This document shows, in pieces, positions 7,803 through 15,683 of a stretch of 18,106 bases of DNA. The notes below the pieces were generated by a model. That model was not told the DNA's origin, ran no database searches, and saw nothing but the letters and a program-made list of their open reading frames with translations. How positions within the stretch are numbered: the stretch's first letter is position 1; the number at the start of each line of letters is the position of its first letter. The DNA comes from DATAES01 sp036257895 (lineage in GTDB: Bacteria; Actinomycetota; Acidimicrobiia; Acidimicrobiales; JACDCH01): positions 1 to 18,106 of the forward strand of contig DATAES010000008.1 in NCBI GenBank assembly GCA_036257895.1. The letters run 5' to 3'. A program made the position numbers and the translations under genes.

Positions 7803-9163
7803 CACGCTCCCAGGTCGCGCAACACGACCTTGCCGATCTCGTTGCGGGGCAGCTCGTCGACGACCTCGATGCGCACCGGGACCTTGTACGGCGCGAGGTG
7901 CTCGCGACAGAGTGCGTCGAGCGCGCCCGCGTCGATGTCATCCGCGCCGCCGGCGGGAACGACGAATGCCCACGGCACCTCGCCGAGACGGTCGTCGGGC
8001 GCGGCCGCCACCGCGGCGTCCGCCACCGACGGGGAGAGCCGCAACACCTCCGCCACTTCCTCCGGGAAGACCTTCAGCCCGCCGCGATTGATCATGTCGG
8101 AGACGCGACCGTCGATCCACACGAACCCGTCGTCGTCGACGCGGCCGATGTCCCCCGTGCGGAACCAGCCGTCTGCCGTGAGCCGGTCGGACATCTCGGC
8201 ACCGTCCGCATAGCCGGCGCTGAGCGCGGGCGTCTGCACCTGCAGCTCACCCGCCTCGTCGGTGCGCACGCTGACCCCTTCGTGGGGCCGGCCGACGGCG
8301 CCGAGCTTGCTGTCGCCGAACTCTTTCGTGTCGGCCGCGGTCCAGCCGACGATCTCGCCTCCGAGCTCTGTCTGGCCGTACCCGTTGAGCACCGCGATCC
8401 CGAACCGGTCACGGAACCGGCGGGCCTGCAACGGCGAGAGCGGCGCGCTGATGCTGCGCACGTATCTCAACGGCACGAGGTCTTCGATGCTCGTGTCGTC
8501 CGAGAGCATCGCCATCGCGCCCGGGGGCAGCACGGTCGAGCGGATGCCGAACTGGCGGACCGCGTGCGCGAACGCAACGGTGTCGAAGGTCTCCATGAGC
8601 ACGACCGGGGCGCCGACCCGGAATGCAAACAGCACCTGGTAGATCCCGGCCCAGAGGGACAGCGACACGGGGACGAGATTGGGCATCGGCGCCTTGCGTT
8701 CGCCCGGCTTCGTGCGCAAGCTGCCGATCACACCGTCGAGCAGCGTCAGCACGCCCGAGTGGCGGAGCAGCACAGGCTTGGGGCGCCCCGTGGTACCCGA
8801 CGTGAACTGGATCAACGCGATGTCGTCGTCGTGGACTGCCGGCGTCTGGGTCGACAGCCAGCCGTCCTGGCCGATGAACGCGGCGGGCCGTACCGCACCG
8901 ACGACCCGCTCGATCTCGCTCGACGTCAGCCGCGGGTTGACGGGGACGTACACACACCCTGCCTTCCAGACGCCGAACAATGTGGCGATCAGCCGCGGAC
9001 CGTTTGGCAGTCGCACTGCGACCGGGCTACCCGGAGCGATGCCGGTGAGCGACGAGGCCACCGCGTCGGCCTGCGCCACGAGGTCGTCACGGGTGACGAC
9101 CTCGTCGCCGACGAACACGGCCGGGCCGCCGGGCAGTTCGTCGAGCAACGCGGTGAGGGTCAT
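7802..9163 (-). CDS. Acyl-CoA synthetase (AMP-forming ligase, ANL superfamily)
   Basis: A 453-residue protein. ATG 9163 overlaps the dehydrogenase stop (ATGA), which decides the start over the upstream frame extension to 9199. Seen: the phosphate-binding loop QFTSGTTGRPKP (119-130), GYGQTELGGE (261-270), WFRTGDIGRVDDDGFVWIDGR-type A7 motif (about 333-353, TGD at 336-338), the A8 hinge INRGGLKVFPEEV, and the A10 lysine in PRNEIGKVVL (K445). All core ANL motifs are present, so it should adenylate a carboxylic acid and transfer it to CoA. It is shorter than most fatty acid ligases (about 500-550), mainly in the N-terminal domain, where only about 115 residues precede the P-loop. The substrate is unknown; the operon suggests the acid fed to the neighbouring dehydrogenase. 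Confidence 0.92.
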   Translation of the reverse strand: MTLTALLDELPGGPAVFVGDEVVTRDDLVAQADAVASSLTGIAPGSPVAVRLPNGPRLIATLFGVWKAGCVYVPVNPRLTSSEIERVVGAVRPAAFIGQDGWLSTQTPAVHDDDIALIQFTSGTTGRPKPVLLRHSGVLTLLDGVIGSLRTKPGERKAPMPNLVPVSLSLWAGIYQVLFAFRVGAPVVLMETFDTVAFAHAVRQFGIRSTVLPPGAMAMLSDDTSIEDLVPLRYVRSISAPLSPLQARRFRDRFGIAVLNGYGQTELGGEIVGWTAADTKEFGDSKLGAVGRPHEGVSVRTDEAGELQVQTPALSAGYADGAEMSDRLTADGWFRTGDIGRVDDDGFVWIDGRVSDMINRGGLKVFPEEVAEVLRLSPSVADAAVAAAPDDRLGEVPWAFVVPAGGADDIDAGALDALCREHLAPYKVPVRIEVVDELPRNEIGKVVLRDLGA

Positions 9164-10401
9164 GAGCGCGGGACTTCCCGCCACGGCGCGCCGTGCCACG
9201 GGTCCGGTTCGCGCGGCAAGCCGAGGACGCGCTCACCGACGATGTTCTTGTTCACCTCCGTCGTCCCACCCTCGATCGTGTTGGCGCGACTGCGAAGCAT
9301 TCCCTTGATCTCGAACGGCAACGTGTCCGCATAGTCGGTCGCGTCCGACCGCCAGGCCATGCCATGTGCGCCGAGAAGATCGGTCGCCAGGAGTTGGACG
9401 CGCTGGTTGAGCACGCTCTGGTGCAACTTGCCGACCGAGCTCTCCGGTCCAGGCGAACGGCCCGCCTTGACTTGCGCGCGAACGCGCTGGTTGGTCCAGT
9501 CGCGGATGCGTTCCTCGCTGTAGAGCCGCATGAGCTCTTGACGGATGATCGGATCGCGGTTGGCGCGCGCTCGCACGATGCCGACGAGGCGGCCGACGCC
9601 GGAGCCGCCGATGCGGTCGACGCCGCCCGATCCTGCGCCCGAGACCATCTGCCGCTCGCCGGACAGGGTCGCGTTGGCCACTTTCCATCCCGCGCCGACC
9701 TCACCGACCCGCTGGTCGTCGGGGATCCGGGCACCGTCGAGGAAGACCTCGTTGAAGTCGACTTCGCCGCCGAGATGGCGCAGCGGCTTGATCTCGACGC
9801 CGGGCTGGCGCAGGTCGAGCAGGAAGTAGGTGAGCCCCTCGCGCTTCGGCGCGTCGGCATCGGTGCGGGCGAGCAGGACGGCGAAGTCTGAGACGTGCGC
9901 CCAAGTGGTCCACACCTTCTGTCCGGTGATCACCCACGTGTCGCCATCGCGCACGGCACGGGTCGCGAGCGACGCCAGATCGGAGCCGGCGCCGGGCTCG
10001 CTGAAGAGTTGGCACCACACTTCCTCGTTACGCACGATCGCGGGCAGGAAGCGACGGCGCTGTTCCTCCGTGCCGAACGCGAACAACGCAGGCGCGGCCA
10101 GGTTGAGCCCGAGTGGATTGAGGCGGCCGAGGTTGTAGCGACGCAACTCGGACTCGATGGCGCGGGCGGTCGACGCGGACACGCCGAGCCCGCCGTACTC
10201 GACCGGCCACGCGGGCACGACCAACCCGGACCGGCCGAACACCGGGTACCACGCCTCGTACTCGCGGCGGCTTCGGACTTTGCGGATCGCTGCTGCTCCA
10301 CCGCGATCCGCCGCCTCTCGCCAAGGCGCGGGCACGTGCTCGTCGACCCACGCGCGCACACAGGCGAGAACATCCGACACTGGCGTGTTCGGCTCGACCA
10401 T
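9160..10401 (-). CDS. Acyl-CoA dehydrogenase (FAD-dependent)
   Basis: A 413-residue protein from ATG 10401 (MVEPNTPVSDVLACVRAW). A GTG at 10422 would add VNERSEL, but those codons belong to a repeat element (see 10399-10506), so the ATG is preferred. Seen: the N-terminal helical domain with WPVEYGGLGVS, the FAD/substrate motif FSEPGAGSDLASL followed by WVITGQKVWTTWAHVSDFAVLL, and the C-terminal helical domain with TIEGGTTEVNKNIVGERVLG. E377 in IEGG sits where the catalytic base of medium-chain type dehydrogenases lies, so activity is expected. Family members catalyse alpha,beta-dehydrogenation of acyl-CoA with electron transfer flavoprotein as acceptor. Actinobacterial relatives include FadE enzymes of fatty acid, steroid and terpenoid breakdown. 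Its stop overlaps the ligase start. Confidence 0.93.
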   Translation of the reverse strand: MVEPNTPVSDVLACVRAWVDEHVPAPWREAADRGGAAAIRKVRSRREYEAWYPVFGRSGLVVPAWPVEYGGLGVSASTARAIESELRRYNLGRLNPLGLNLAAPALFAFGTEEQRRRFLPAIVRNEEVWCQLFSEPGAGSDLASLATRAVRDGDTWVITGQKVWTTWAHVSDFAVLLARTDADAPKREGLTYFLLDLRQPGVEIKPLRHLGGEVDFNEVFLDGARIPDDQRVGEVGAGWKVANATLSGERQMVSGAGSGGVDRIGGSGVGRLVGIVRARANRDPIIRQELMRLYSEERIRDWTNQRVRAQVKAGRSPGPESSVGKLHQSVLNQRVQLLATDLLGAHGMAWRSDATDYADTLPFEIKGMLRSRANTIEGGTTEVNKNIVGERVLGLPREPDPWHGAPWREVPRS

Positions 10402-10506
10402 GAGCTCGCTGCGCTCGTTCACGTCTCCGCGGGGGCTGCGCCCCCGGACCCCATCCGCGTGCGGCTCCCTAGCGGTCGCTCGCCCGCCATGAGCTCGCTG
10501 CGCTCG
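10399..10506. repeat. Intergenic 19-bp direct repeat bracketing a hairpin element
   Basis: The 19-mer catgagctcgctgcgctcg occurs at 10399-10417 and again at 10488-10506, 89 bp apart. Between them lies a perfect 7-bp stem, cgggggc at 10430-10436 and gcccccg at 10440-10446, with a 3-nt loop. The second copy continues into a CATGAGC/GCTCATG inverted repeat across 10488-10512. One copy contains the start codon of the dehydrogenase and the other lies against the stop of the MaoC-like gene. This is the only long non-overlapping junction inside an otherwise coupled operon, so it looks like a small inserted or duplicated extragenic palindromic element. Comparable GC-rich palindromes are common in actinobacterial intergenic DNA, but I cannot check its copy number. 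Confidence 0.7.
10430..10446. terminator. Strong GC hairpin without U-tract, within operon
   Basis: A perfect 7-bp inverted repeat with a TGC loop, all G/C in the stem. There is no T-run on either side, so it is not a classical intrinsic terminator. It lies between the MaoC-like gene and the dehydrogenase gene and could lower downstream expression, protect a processed 3' end, or simply be part of the repeat element. Confidence 0.35.
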
Positions 10507-10507
10507 C

Positions 10508-11755
10508 TCATGTCCGGTCGAATCTGTCGGCGAGTGCGTCCAGCGCGCCCTGCAAGTCGGTGGCGCCACCGGGTGGGTCCGGCAACCGCACGGGTCCGTG
10601 CTCACGGCTCGGCAGCAGGATCGTGGCGTGGCCCGGTGTCGTGAGCTCGCCGCGCTGGTTCTCCGCCCGCAGGTCGACGTCGACGGCCGGCCGGTCACCG
10701 TCGGCGAGATAGGTGCGGGTCACGGTGCCCCGAAGCCATTGGGTGTCACCGACATAGTTGAAGCGGCGGAACTCGCAGTCGAGCTTCCACAGCCAGGCAT
10801 CGTCACCCATCCAATCTGTGCACAAATGGATGAGCCAGGTCTCGCGCATGCGGCCGTAGTCGAACGTCGTGGGGTTGCCCGATCGCCGCGCGAACTCGGG
10901 ATCCCAGTGAACGCGCTGCATCACATCCGGGACGTTGAGGTCGTCGCGGTGGAAGAACCGCGGGATGCGCCGGCGGTTCTCGTACGCCAAACGGAGCGGT
11001 TGCACGCCGTACAGCCCCATCCCCATTCCGACGTGCCAACAGATCATGTCGGTGACGGTCAGGGGTCCCTTGACCATCGGCCCGATCTCGTCGCCCTCGT
11101 GCACATCTTCGAACCAGCGGGCTTCAGCGCCGCGGCGCGCCTCACCCGCGTACAACGCCTCGATCTCGGCGATGGCATCGTCGGTGTAGGGCTCGACCGT
11201 GACGGCGTCGTACTTCTTCTTCTCGCGCGCCTTCGTCCGTTCGGTGCGCACCATGTTCCGGAACTGCGCACACAGCAAGGTGTCGTGCTCGTCGCGAAAC
11301 ACCTGTGCAGTCCACTCGTGCACCGCGCGATCGGCGAACTCGCTGGGCTTGTCGAGCACACCGACGAGCGCGTTGCGACGAAAGACTCGCCGGTCGGGAA
11401 CCAAGGGTGCCCACCACTCGCGCGCGCTCGTCGCATAGAAGGCGTGGACGCCGCGGAGCGGATCGCCCTTCATCAGGTCGCGCTGGTCGGGCGCGACCGC
11501 TTCGATCTCGTCCTCACCGATGAGCGTGTCACCACCGACCAGTGGTGGCGGCGCGATCGGACCGTCCCAGCGAGTCCGTGGTCCGTAGGCAGGGTCACAC
11601 CACAACGGGTTGTCGTCGCCGTAGGCGATGGCGACGTGGCGGAACGCGTCGGTTCCCGGGCGGAGGTAGTGCGGCGGCTGCGGATGTGGCTCGGGCACGC
11701 CGATGCGCGCTCGCAGGCGGGCGATCCCTTCGTCGGTGATGCGTCCGTCCGTCAC
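10508..11755 (-). CDS. MaoC-like / FAS1-type dehydratase-domain protein (double hotdog)
   Basis: A 415-residue protein. GTG 11755 overlaps the stop of the CoA-transferase gene (GTGA), which fixes the start. Seen: an N-terminal hotdog of the MaoC_dehydrat_N/FAS1-like type (TDAFRHVAIAYGDDNPLWCDPAYG, then IAPPPLVGGDTLIG), a middle with EKKKYDAVTVEPYTDD, and a second hotdog (WFEDVHEGDEIGPMVKGPLT, then FDYGRMRETWLIHLCTDWMG and GDTQWLRGTVTRTY). Hotdog hydratases add water to 2-enoyl-CoA, so this is the likely hydration step after the acyl-CoA dehydrogenase. A textbook hydratase-2 motif (D-x4-H followed by HG) is not clear, so a binding or altered role is possible. A protein with both hotdogs on one chain replaces the two-subunit form seen in steroid clusters. 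Confidence 0.82.
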   Translation of the reverse strand: MTDGRITDEGIARLRARIGVPEPHPQPPHYLRPGTDAFRHVAIAYGDDNPLWCDPAYGPRTRWDGPIAPPPLVGGDTLIGEDEIEAVAPDQRDLMKGDPLRGVHAFYATSAREWWAPLVPDRRVFRRNALVGVLDKPSEFADRAVHEWTAQVFRDEHDTLLCAQFRNMVRTERTKAREKKKYDAVTVEPYTDDAIAEIEALYAGEARRGAEARWFEDVHEGDEIGPMVKGPLTVTDMICWHVGMGMGLYGVQPLRLAYENRRRIPRFFHRDDLNVPDVMQRVHWDPEFARRSGNPTTFDYGRMRETWLIHLCTDWMGDDAWLWKLDCEFRRFNYVGDTQWLRGTVTRTYLADGDRPAVDVDLRAENQRGELTTPGHATILLPSREHGPVRLPDPPGGATDLQGALDALADRFDRT

Positions 11756-12999
11756 GTTTCCGCGATGACGCCGCCCTCGAGGAGGTGGGCGACCTCGCTC
11801 TCGCTCAGGCCCAGCTCCTCGCGCAACAGCGTCACCGTGTGCTCGCCCACCCAAGGCACGCGCGTTTCGGGACCCTCCGCCATCTTCGACAGCTTCACCG
11901 GGTTGCCGGGGATCAGCACGGGATCCTCGACGCCGTCGACGCGATCCATCTCGACGATCATGTTGCGGCGGTCGAGATGGGCATCGGTGATCACGTCCGA
12001 CGAGTGGAAGCACGGTCCTGCCGCGACGCCGGCGGCGGTGAGCTCTTTCGACGCTTCGACCATGCTGTGGTTTGCCGCCCACGCCTCGACGCCTGGACGG
12101 ATGATGTCCTCCAGGTGCTGGCCCCAGCTCTCGCGCGTGGCCAGCCGAGGGTCGTCGATCCATTCAGGACGACCGACAACGTGCGCCAGCGGCGCGAACT
12201 GGTGCTCGCGCACCAGTTGCATTACGAACCATCCGTCGGCTGCCCGGAACGTGTCGAGAATGAAGTGTTTCGGAAAGGGCTGCTTCGGCTGACCGAGCGA
12301 TGCGAGGTTCATCACGATGTCGGTCATCGCCACTGCACTGTCGTACATCGCGATGTCGACCTGTTGACCCTCCCCGGTCGCGTCGCGGTGACGAAGGGCG
12401 GCGAGCACACCGATCGACGCGAACAGCGCCGCGCTGATGTCGCCCAATGCGCCGACGGGCGCAGCACGCGGGGGCAGGCCCGTCGGGTTCAGGTACTCGT
12501 AGATGCCCGACATCGCCTCGACGATCGGCGCGTACGCGGGCCACGACGAGTACGGCGAGCCACTCGCACCGAACCCGGAGATCGACAGATAGATGACGGC
12601 CGGATGGCGAGCAGCCAGCACGTCATAGCCGAGACCGAAGCGGTCCATCGTGCCGGCTTTGAAGTTCTCGGCGACGACGTCGAAGCGAGGCACGAGGTCC
12701 AGGAAGAGATCCCGACCACGTTCGGATTTCAAGTCGAGCGCGATGCTGCGCTTGCCGAGGTTGTTGCGTAAGAACGTCGCGCCGACGACGCGACCGTCCG
12801 GGTCTCGCATCGAGGGCTGCGCGCCCCGACCCGACTCCCCCGAGATCGGCTCGACCTTGACGACATCCGCACCCAGCCGGGCCAGCAACTGCGTGGCATA
12901 AGGCAGCGCCTGCATCTGCTCAGCGGCGAGCACCCGGATGCCGTCGAGGGGCTTGCCGTACGGCGCGGCCCCCTCGTTCGCGACGTCGCCGACCTTCAA
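11752..12999 (-). CDS. Family III (CaiB/BaiF) CoA-transferase, single domain
   Basis: A 415-residue protein of standard length. It starts at TTG 12999, the only start codon between the thiolase stop in the same frame (13012) and the conserved N-terminus (PLDGIRVLAAEQMQALPYAT). Seen: LGADVVKVEPISGESGRG, the NNLGKRSIALDLKSERGRD block, VVAENFKAGTMDRFGLGYD, and GEGQQVDIAMYDSAVAM with the expected catalytic Asp retained (about residue 213). It should exchange CoA between an activated and a free acid, perhaps sparing ATP compared with the operon's ligase. The 12-bp gap to the thiolase stop and the GTGA overlap with the MaoC-like gene place it in the operon. Donor and acceptor acids are unknown. Confidence 0.92.
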   Translation of the reverse strand: MKVGDVANEGAAPYGKPLDGIRVLAAEQMQALPYATQLLARLGADVVKVEPISGESGRGAQPSMRDPDGRVVGATFLRNNLGKRSIALDLKSERGRDLFLDLVPRFDVVAENFKAGTMDRFGLGYDVLAARHPAVIYLSISGFGASGSPYSSWPAYAPIVEAMSGIYEYLNPTGLPPRAAPVGALGDISAALFASIGVLAALRHRDATGEGQQVDIAMYDSAVAMTDIVMNLASLGQPKQPFPKHFILDTFRAADGWFVMQLVREHQFAPLAHVVGRPEWIDDPRLATRESWGQHLEDIIRPGVEAWAANHSMVEASKELTAAGVAAGPCFHSSDVITDAHLDRRNMIVEMDRVDGVEDPVLIPGNPVKLSKMAEGPETRVPWVGEHTVTLLREELGLSESEVAHLLEGGVIAET

Positions 13000-13011
13000 C
13001 GCAGTCGCAGC

Positions 13012-14199
13012 TCAGCCCGGCTCCGTGCCGAGGATCGACACGAACGAGACCATCTCACCCGGATAGCCCCCGAGGTTGTGCGTCAACGCGAGCTTGCGGT
13101 CGTTGCCGAGCCGGCGGTCCTCGGGCGCCTCGCCCCGCAGCTGGAGCCAGCACTCGAACATCATCCGCAACCCCGACGCGCCGACGGGATGACCGAAGCT
13201 CTTGAGGCCGCCGTCCGGGTTCACGGGCAACTCGCCGTCGAGGTCGAACGTTCCGGCGAGGATCTCCTTCCACGCCGTGCCACGCTCCGCGAAGCCGAGA
13301 TCCTCCATCAGCACCATCTCGGTGGGTGTGAAGCAGTCATGCACCTCTGCCATGGCCAGCTGCGCTCGCGGGTCGGTGATGCCGGCTTGGTTGTACGCGT
13401 CCTCCGCGCTGTCGACCACTTCGGGAAACGTCGTGTAGTCGTAACTCGGGTCACTGAGCCCGCTTCCGTTGCCGGCCACGAGCGACAGAGCCTTCACGTA
13501 GAGCGGCTTGTCGGTGAACTTCGCGGCATCCTCCGCGCGCACGACGATGGCCGCCGCCCCGCCGTCCGCCACGCCTGCGCAGTCGAACACGCCCAGCGTT
13601 CCAGCCATCTTCGGCGCGCGCTCGACCTGCTCCTTGCTCACCTCACGACGGAACTGCGCTCGCGGGTTGCGGGCGCCGTTGAAGTGGTTCTTCGTCGCGA
13701 CGTGGGACAGCGCATCGCGCAGTTCGGCTTCGCTGACGCTGTACTTCTTGCTGTAGGCGGGCGCGATCATGCTGTACATCGCCGCCGCAGTGAGCGTGCG
13801 GGCGGTGCCGTCGTTGGGTGGCAGCGTGGCGGGCACGCCCTGGTAGCCCGTGTCCTTCAGCTTCTCGACGCCGACTGCCATGGCGATGTCGTACGCACCC
13901 GACGCGACCGCGTACGACGCCTGGCGAAGGGCCTCCGAGCCGGTGGCGCAGTAGTTCTCGACCCGGCTCACGGGCTTGCCTTCGAGCCCGAGCGGCTTGG
14001 CCAGCGTGATCCCGCAACTCCGTTGCGCGGTGCCGAGCCAGTAAGCGTCGATGTCCTGTTTCGTGAGGCCGACGCCGTTCAGGGTCTCGTCGACCGCTTG
14101 CACCATCAGATCGTCCACGCTGCGATCCCAGTGCTCGCCGAACGGCGTGCACCCCACGCTGACGATGGCAACGCGATCACGAATGCCGTGAGATCCCAT
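13012..14199 (-). CDS. Thiolase / SCP-x-like thiolase domain protein
   Basis: A 395-residue protein from ATG 14199, overlapping the upstream stop (ATGA) and preceded by a GAGGAG Shine-Dalgarno (ctcctc at 14207-14212, 7 nt before ATG). Seen: the acyl-accepting cysteine C84 in VENYCATGSEALRQA, H287-D288 in AEVHDCFTPTEM, and GLKSFGHPVGASG (H337). The usual second active cysteine (CxG) is replaced by THNLGG near residue 374, as is common in SCP-x/lipid-transfer-type thiolases. It should cleave 3-oxoacyl-CoA with CoA, or act in the reverse condensation. The immediately upstream OB-fold fusion is the usual partner for this thiolase class (acetyl-CoA acetyltransferase plus DUF35-type protein), so the two probably form a complex. 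Confidence 0.9.
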   Translation of the reverse strand: MGSHGIRDRVAIVSVGCTPFGEHWDRSVDDLMVQAVDETLNGVGLTKQDIDAYWLGTAQRSCGITLAKPLGLEGKPVSRVENYCATGSEALRQASYAVASGAYDIAMAVGVEKLKDTGYQGVPATLPPNDGTARTLTAAAMYSMIAPAYSKKYSVSEAELRDALSHVATKNHFNGARNPRAQFRREVSKEQVERAPKMAGTLGVFDCAGVADGGAAAIVVRAEDAAKFTDKPLYVKALSLVAGNGSGLSDPSYDYTTFPEVVDSAEDAYNQAGITDPRAQLAMAEVHDCFTPTEMVLMEDLGFAERGTAWKEILAGTFDLDGELPVNPDGGLKSFGHPVGASGLRMMFECWLQLRGEAPEDRRLGNDRKLALTHNLGGYPGEMVSFVSILGTEPG

Positions 14200-15584
14200 C
14201 AGGCTGCTCCTCGAACCAGTCGGGCCTTCCAAAAGTAGTTGTGGATGTCGTCGCTGGTGAACAGCTTGCGGAATGTCATCTCGACTCGCACACCGGGCGC
14301 GACATCCTCTTCCGCCACGTCGGTGAGCTCGATCGGTAGACGGCCACCGCCGTCGAAGTCGACCACGGCGAAGATGATCGGCGGGCTCTCCGAGTAGGCG
14401 AGGCGATCGACGGTGAACGTCACGATCGTGCCCGGCACGTCGGCCATCGGTAGCGGATCGGTGCCGCTCGGCAGCGGTGGCAACTGCGGCGCGCCCGAGT
14501 CCGGGTCGCTGCGGCCGACGAAGCCGAACTTCCAGTCGATGGCTCGTCCCGCGGCCGACGACGACGGCCGGGGCGGCTCGGGACGGCGCGGCGGCTCGAC
14601 GGGCAGCATCTTGCGCCACGAGAGGTACTTGCCGTAGCTCACGGGTGCACCGGCCGCGACTTGGTCGTCGAGTGTGCGTGTCGAGCGGTACGACGTGATC
14701 GCTTCGGTCGTACGCAGCAGCACCACGTCCGCGCCGTCGGCGAGGACGACCAGCGCGATGACCTGGCCGGGCTCGGCGATCTCGAGCACGCTCGTCAGCA
14801 GCAACCCCGGGTGGGCGGCGCCGGTGTTGCCGACCGTCGCCGCTCGCGTGTCGACGACGTGGCCGTCGGGACTGCCCAGGCGCTTCGCGAGCGCGGTGGC
14901 CGCTCGCGCGTGGAGCCCGGTGACGATGAGGTGGTCGACCTGGTCCCGGCTGAGCTCGGCCTCCTTCAGTGCCGCTTGGAAGGCCTGTTCGCCGAGCGGC
15001 AGGTAACGGGTCTCGCCGAAGCGCTCCTCCCACACCTTCGAGCGGGGCTCGCCGGGACGGCGCCACCGGTCGACGAACTCCTCGGTCGTCGACGCGCTGG
15101 CGAGATGTTCGGCGATCACGCCGTCGCCCTCGCCGACGAGCAAGGCCGATGCACCGTCGCCGCCGGCGGCCTCGTCGGGCCCGCCCGGGAGCCCGGTGCG
15201 GATGTCGGCGGCGACGGTGAGGACCGTGCCGGACCCGCTGAGCGCGGCGCGCAACATCCCCATGACCGACCGCTGCGCGCCACCGAAGTCGAACGCACCC
15301 ACGTTCTCATCGAGGCGAAGCGCGGCATGGATCGTGGTGGCGTTCGTCTTGTCGACGTAACCGGGCGTCACGGTGGAGAACCACAGCGCGTCGGGCAACA
15401 CGTCGTCGGCCGCAGCCTTGAGTGCGAGCCGCGCCGCCTCGAACCCCATGGTGGTGGTGTCCTCGTCGTACGACGCGACCGTGCGGGTGCCCTTGCCGCC
15501 GCCGGAGCCGACGATCGGCGCGATGGTCGAACGATCGAGCCGGCCGTGAGGCAGGTATGCGCCCGCCGCCAGGATTCCTCGCAC
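14199..15584 (-). CDS. KAS III/HMG-CoA synthase-like domain fused to a DUF35-type OB-fold
   Basis: A 461-residue protein from GTG 15584. Seen: residues 1 to about 310 form a thiolase-fold domain like KAS III/HMG-CoA synthase (YDEDTTTMGFEAARLAL, DKTNATTIHAALRL, VVDTRAATVGNTGAAHPGLL). H225 (VTGLHARAAT) and N253 (VGNTGAA) match the catalytic His and Asn, but the nucleophile region reads FDFGGAQRSVMG, with no cysteine. Residues about 345-461 resemble a DUF35 OB-fold (VPGTIVTFTVDRLAYSES, FTSDDIHNYFWKARLV), but the zinc-ribbon cysteines are absent (FGFVGRSDPDSGAPQLPP). It is therefore probably a non-catalytic or altered partner of the following thiolase, with which it overlaps. It is first in the seven-gene operon and has a candidate promoter just upstream. 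Confidence 0.85.
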   Translation of the reverse strand: MRGILAAGAYLPHGRLDRSTIAPIVGSGGGKGTRTVASYDEDTTTMGFEAARLALKAAADDVLPDALWFSTVTPGYVDKTNATTIHAALRLDENVGAFDFGGAQRSVMGMLRAALSGSGTVLTVAADIRTGLPGGPDEAAGGDGASALLVGEGDGVIAEHLASASTTEEFVDRWRRPGEPRSKVWEERFGETRYLPLGEQAFQAALKEAELSRDQVDHLIVTGLHARAATALAKRLGSPDGHVVDTRAATVGNTGAAHPGLLLTSVLEIAEPGQVIALVVLADGADVVLLRTTEAITSYRSTRTLDDQVAAGAPVSYGKYLSWRKMLPVEPPRRPEPPRPSSSAAGRAIDWKFGFVGRSDPDSGAPQLPPLPSGTDPLPMADVPGTIVTFTVDRLAYSESPPIIFAVVDFDGGGRLPIELTDVAEEDVAPGVRVEMTFRKLFTSDDIHNYFWKARLVRGAA

Positions 15585-15591
15585 GGCGGCG

Positions 15592-15621
15592 ATGTTAGGG
15601 CCCGACCTGATGACCCGTCAG
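15592..15621 (-). promoter_or_regulatory. Candidate promoter for the seven-gene operon (leaderless start)
   Basis: On the minus strand CTGACG (15616-15621) is followed after 18 nt by TAACAT (15592-15597), then 7 nt to the GTG start at 15584. The hexamers resemble housekeeping -35 and -10 boxes, and the spacing would put transcription at or next to the start codon, a common leaderless arrangement in actinobacteria. Only sequence resemblance supports it. Confidence 0.5.
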
Positions 15622-15637
15622 ATCCGCGATCCGCAGT

Positions 15638-15680
15638 GAGTGTGCGTGAAATGCCCTCACAGGGCGGTTGGCGCACACTC
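15638..15680. terminator. Two-part hairpin after the DUF35 gene
   Basis: gagtgtgcg (15638-15646) pairs with cgcacactc (15672-15680) over 9 bp, and inside it gccct (15653-15657) pairs with agggc (15661-15665) around a CAC loop. It lies 3 bp beyond the stop of the DUF35 gene and upstream of the next operon's candidate promoter. No U-tract follows, so it may act as a non-canonical terminator or be a dispersed extragenic palindrome; similar GAGTGTGCG-type palindromes are something I recall from mycobacterial intergenic DNA. Confidence 0.55.
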
Positions 15681-15683
15681 GAT

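Noticed and set aside
10598..12292. A 564-residue plus-strand open frame
   Set aside because: Antisense to the MaoC-like and CoA-transferase genes, which are linked by a GTGA overlap; no recognisable motif.
12997..13012. A thiolase/CoA-transferase fusion read through the TGA at 13012-13014 as selenocysteine, since both are in the same frame
   Set aside because: Both proteins have complete, family-typical ends and the junction has no CxxU-like motif or SECIS-like hairpin that I can see; two separate genes 12 bp apart.
13012..15066. A 684-residue thiolase with a long N-terminal extension
   Set aside because: The extension is another frame of the OB-fusion gene; the ATG at 14199 has a GAGGAG ribosome site and the ATGA overlap, so the thiolase starts there.
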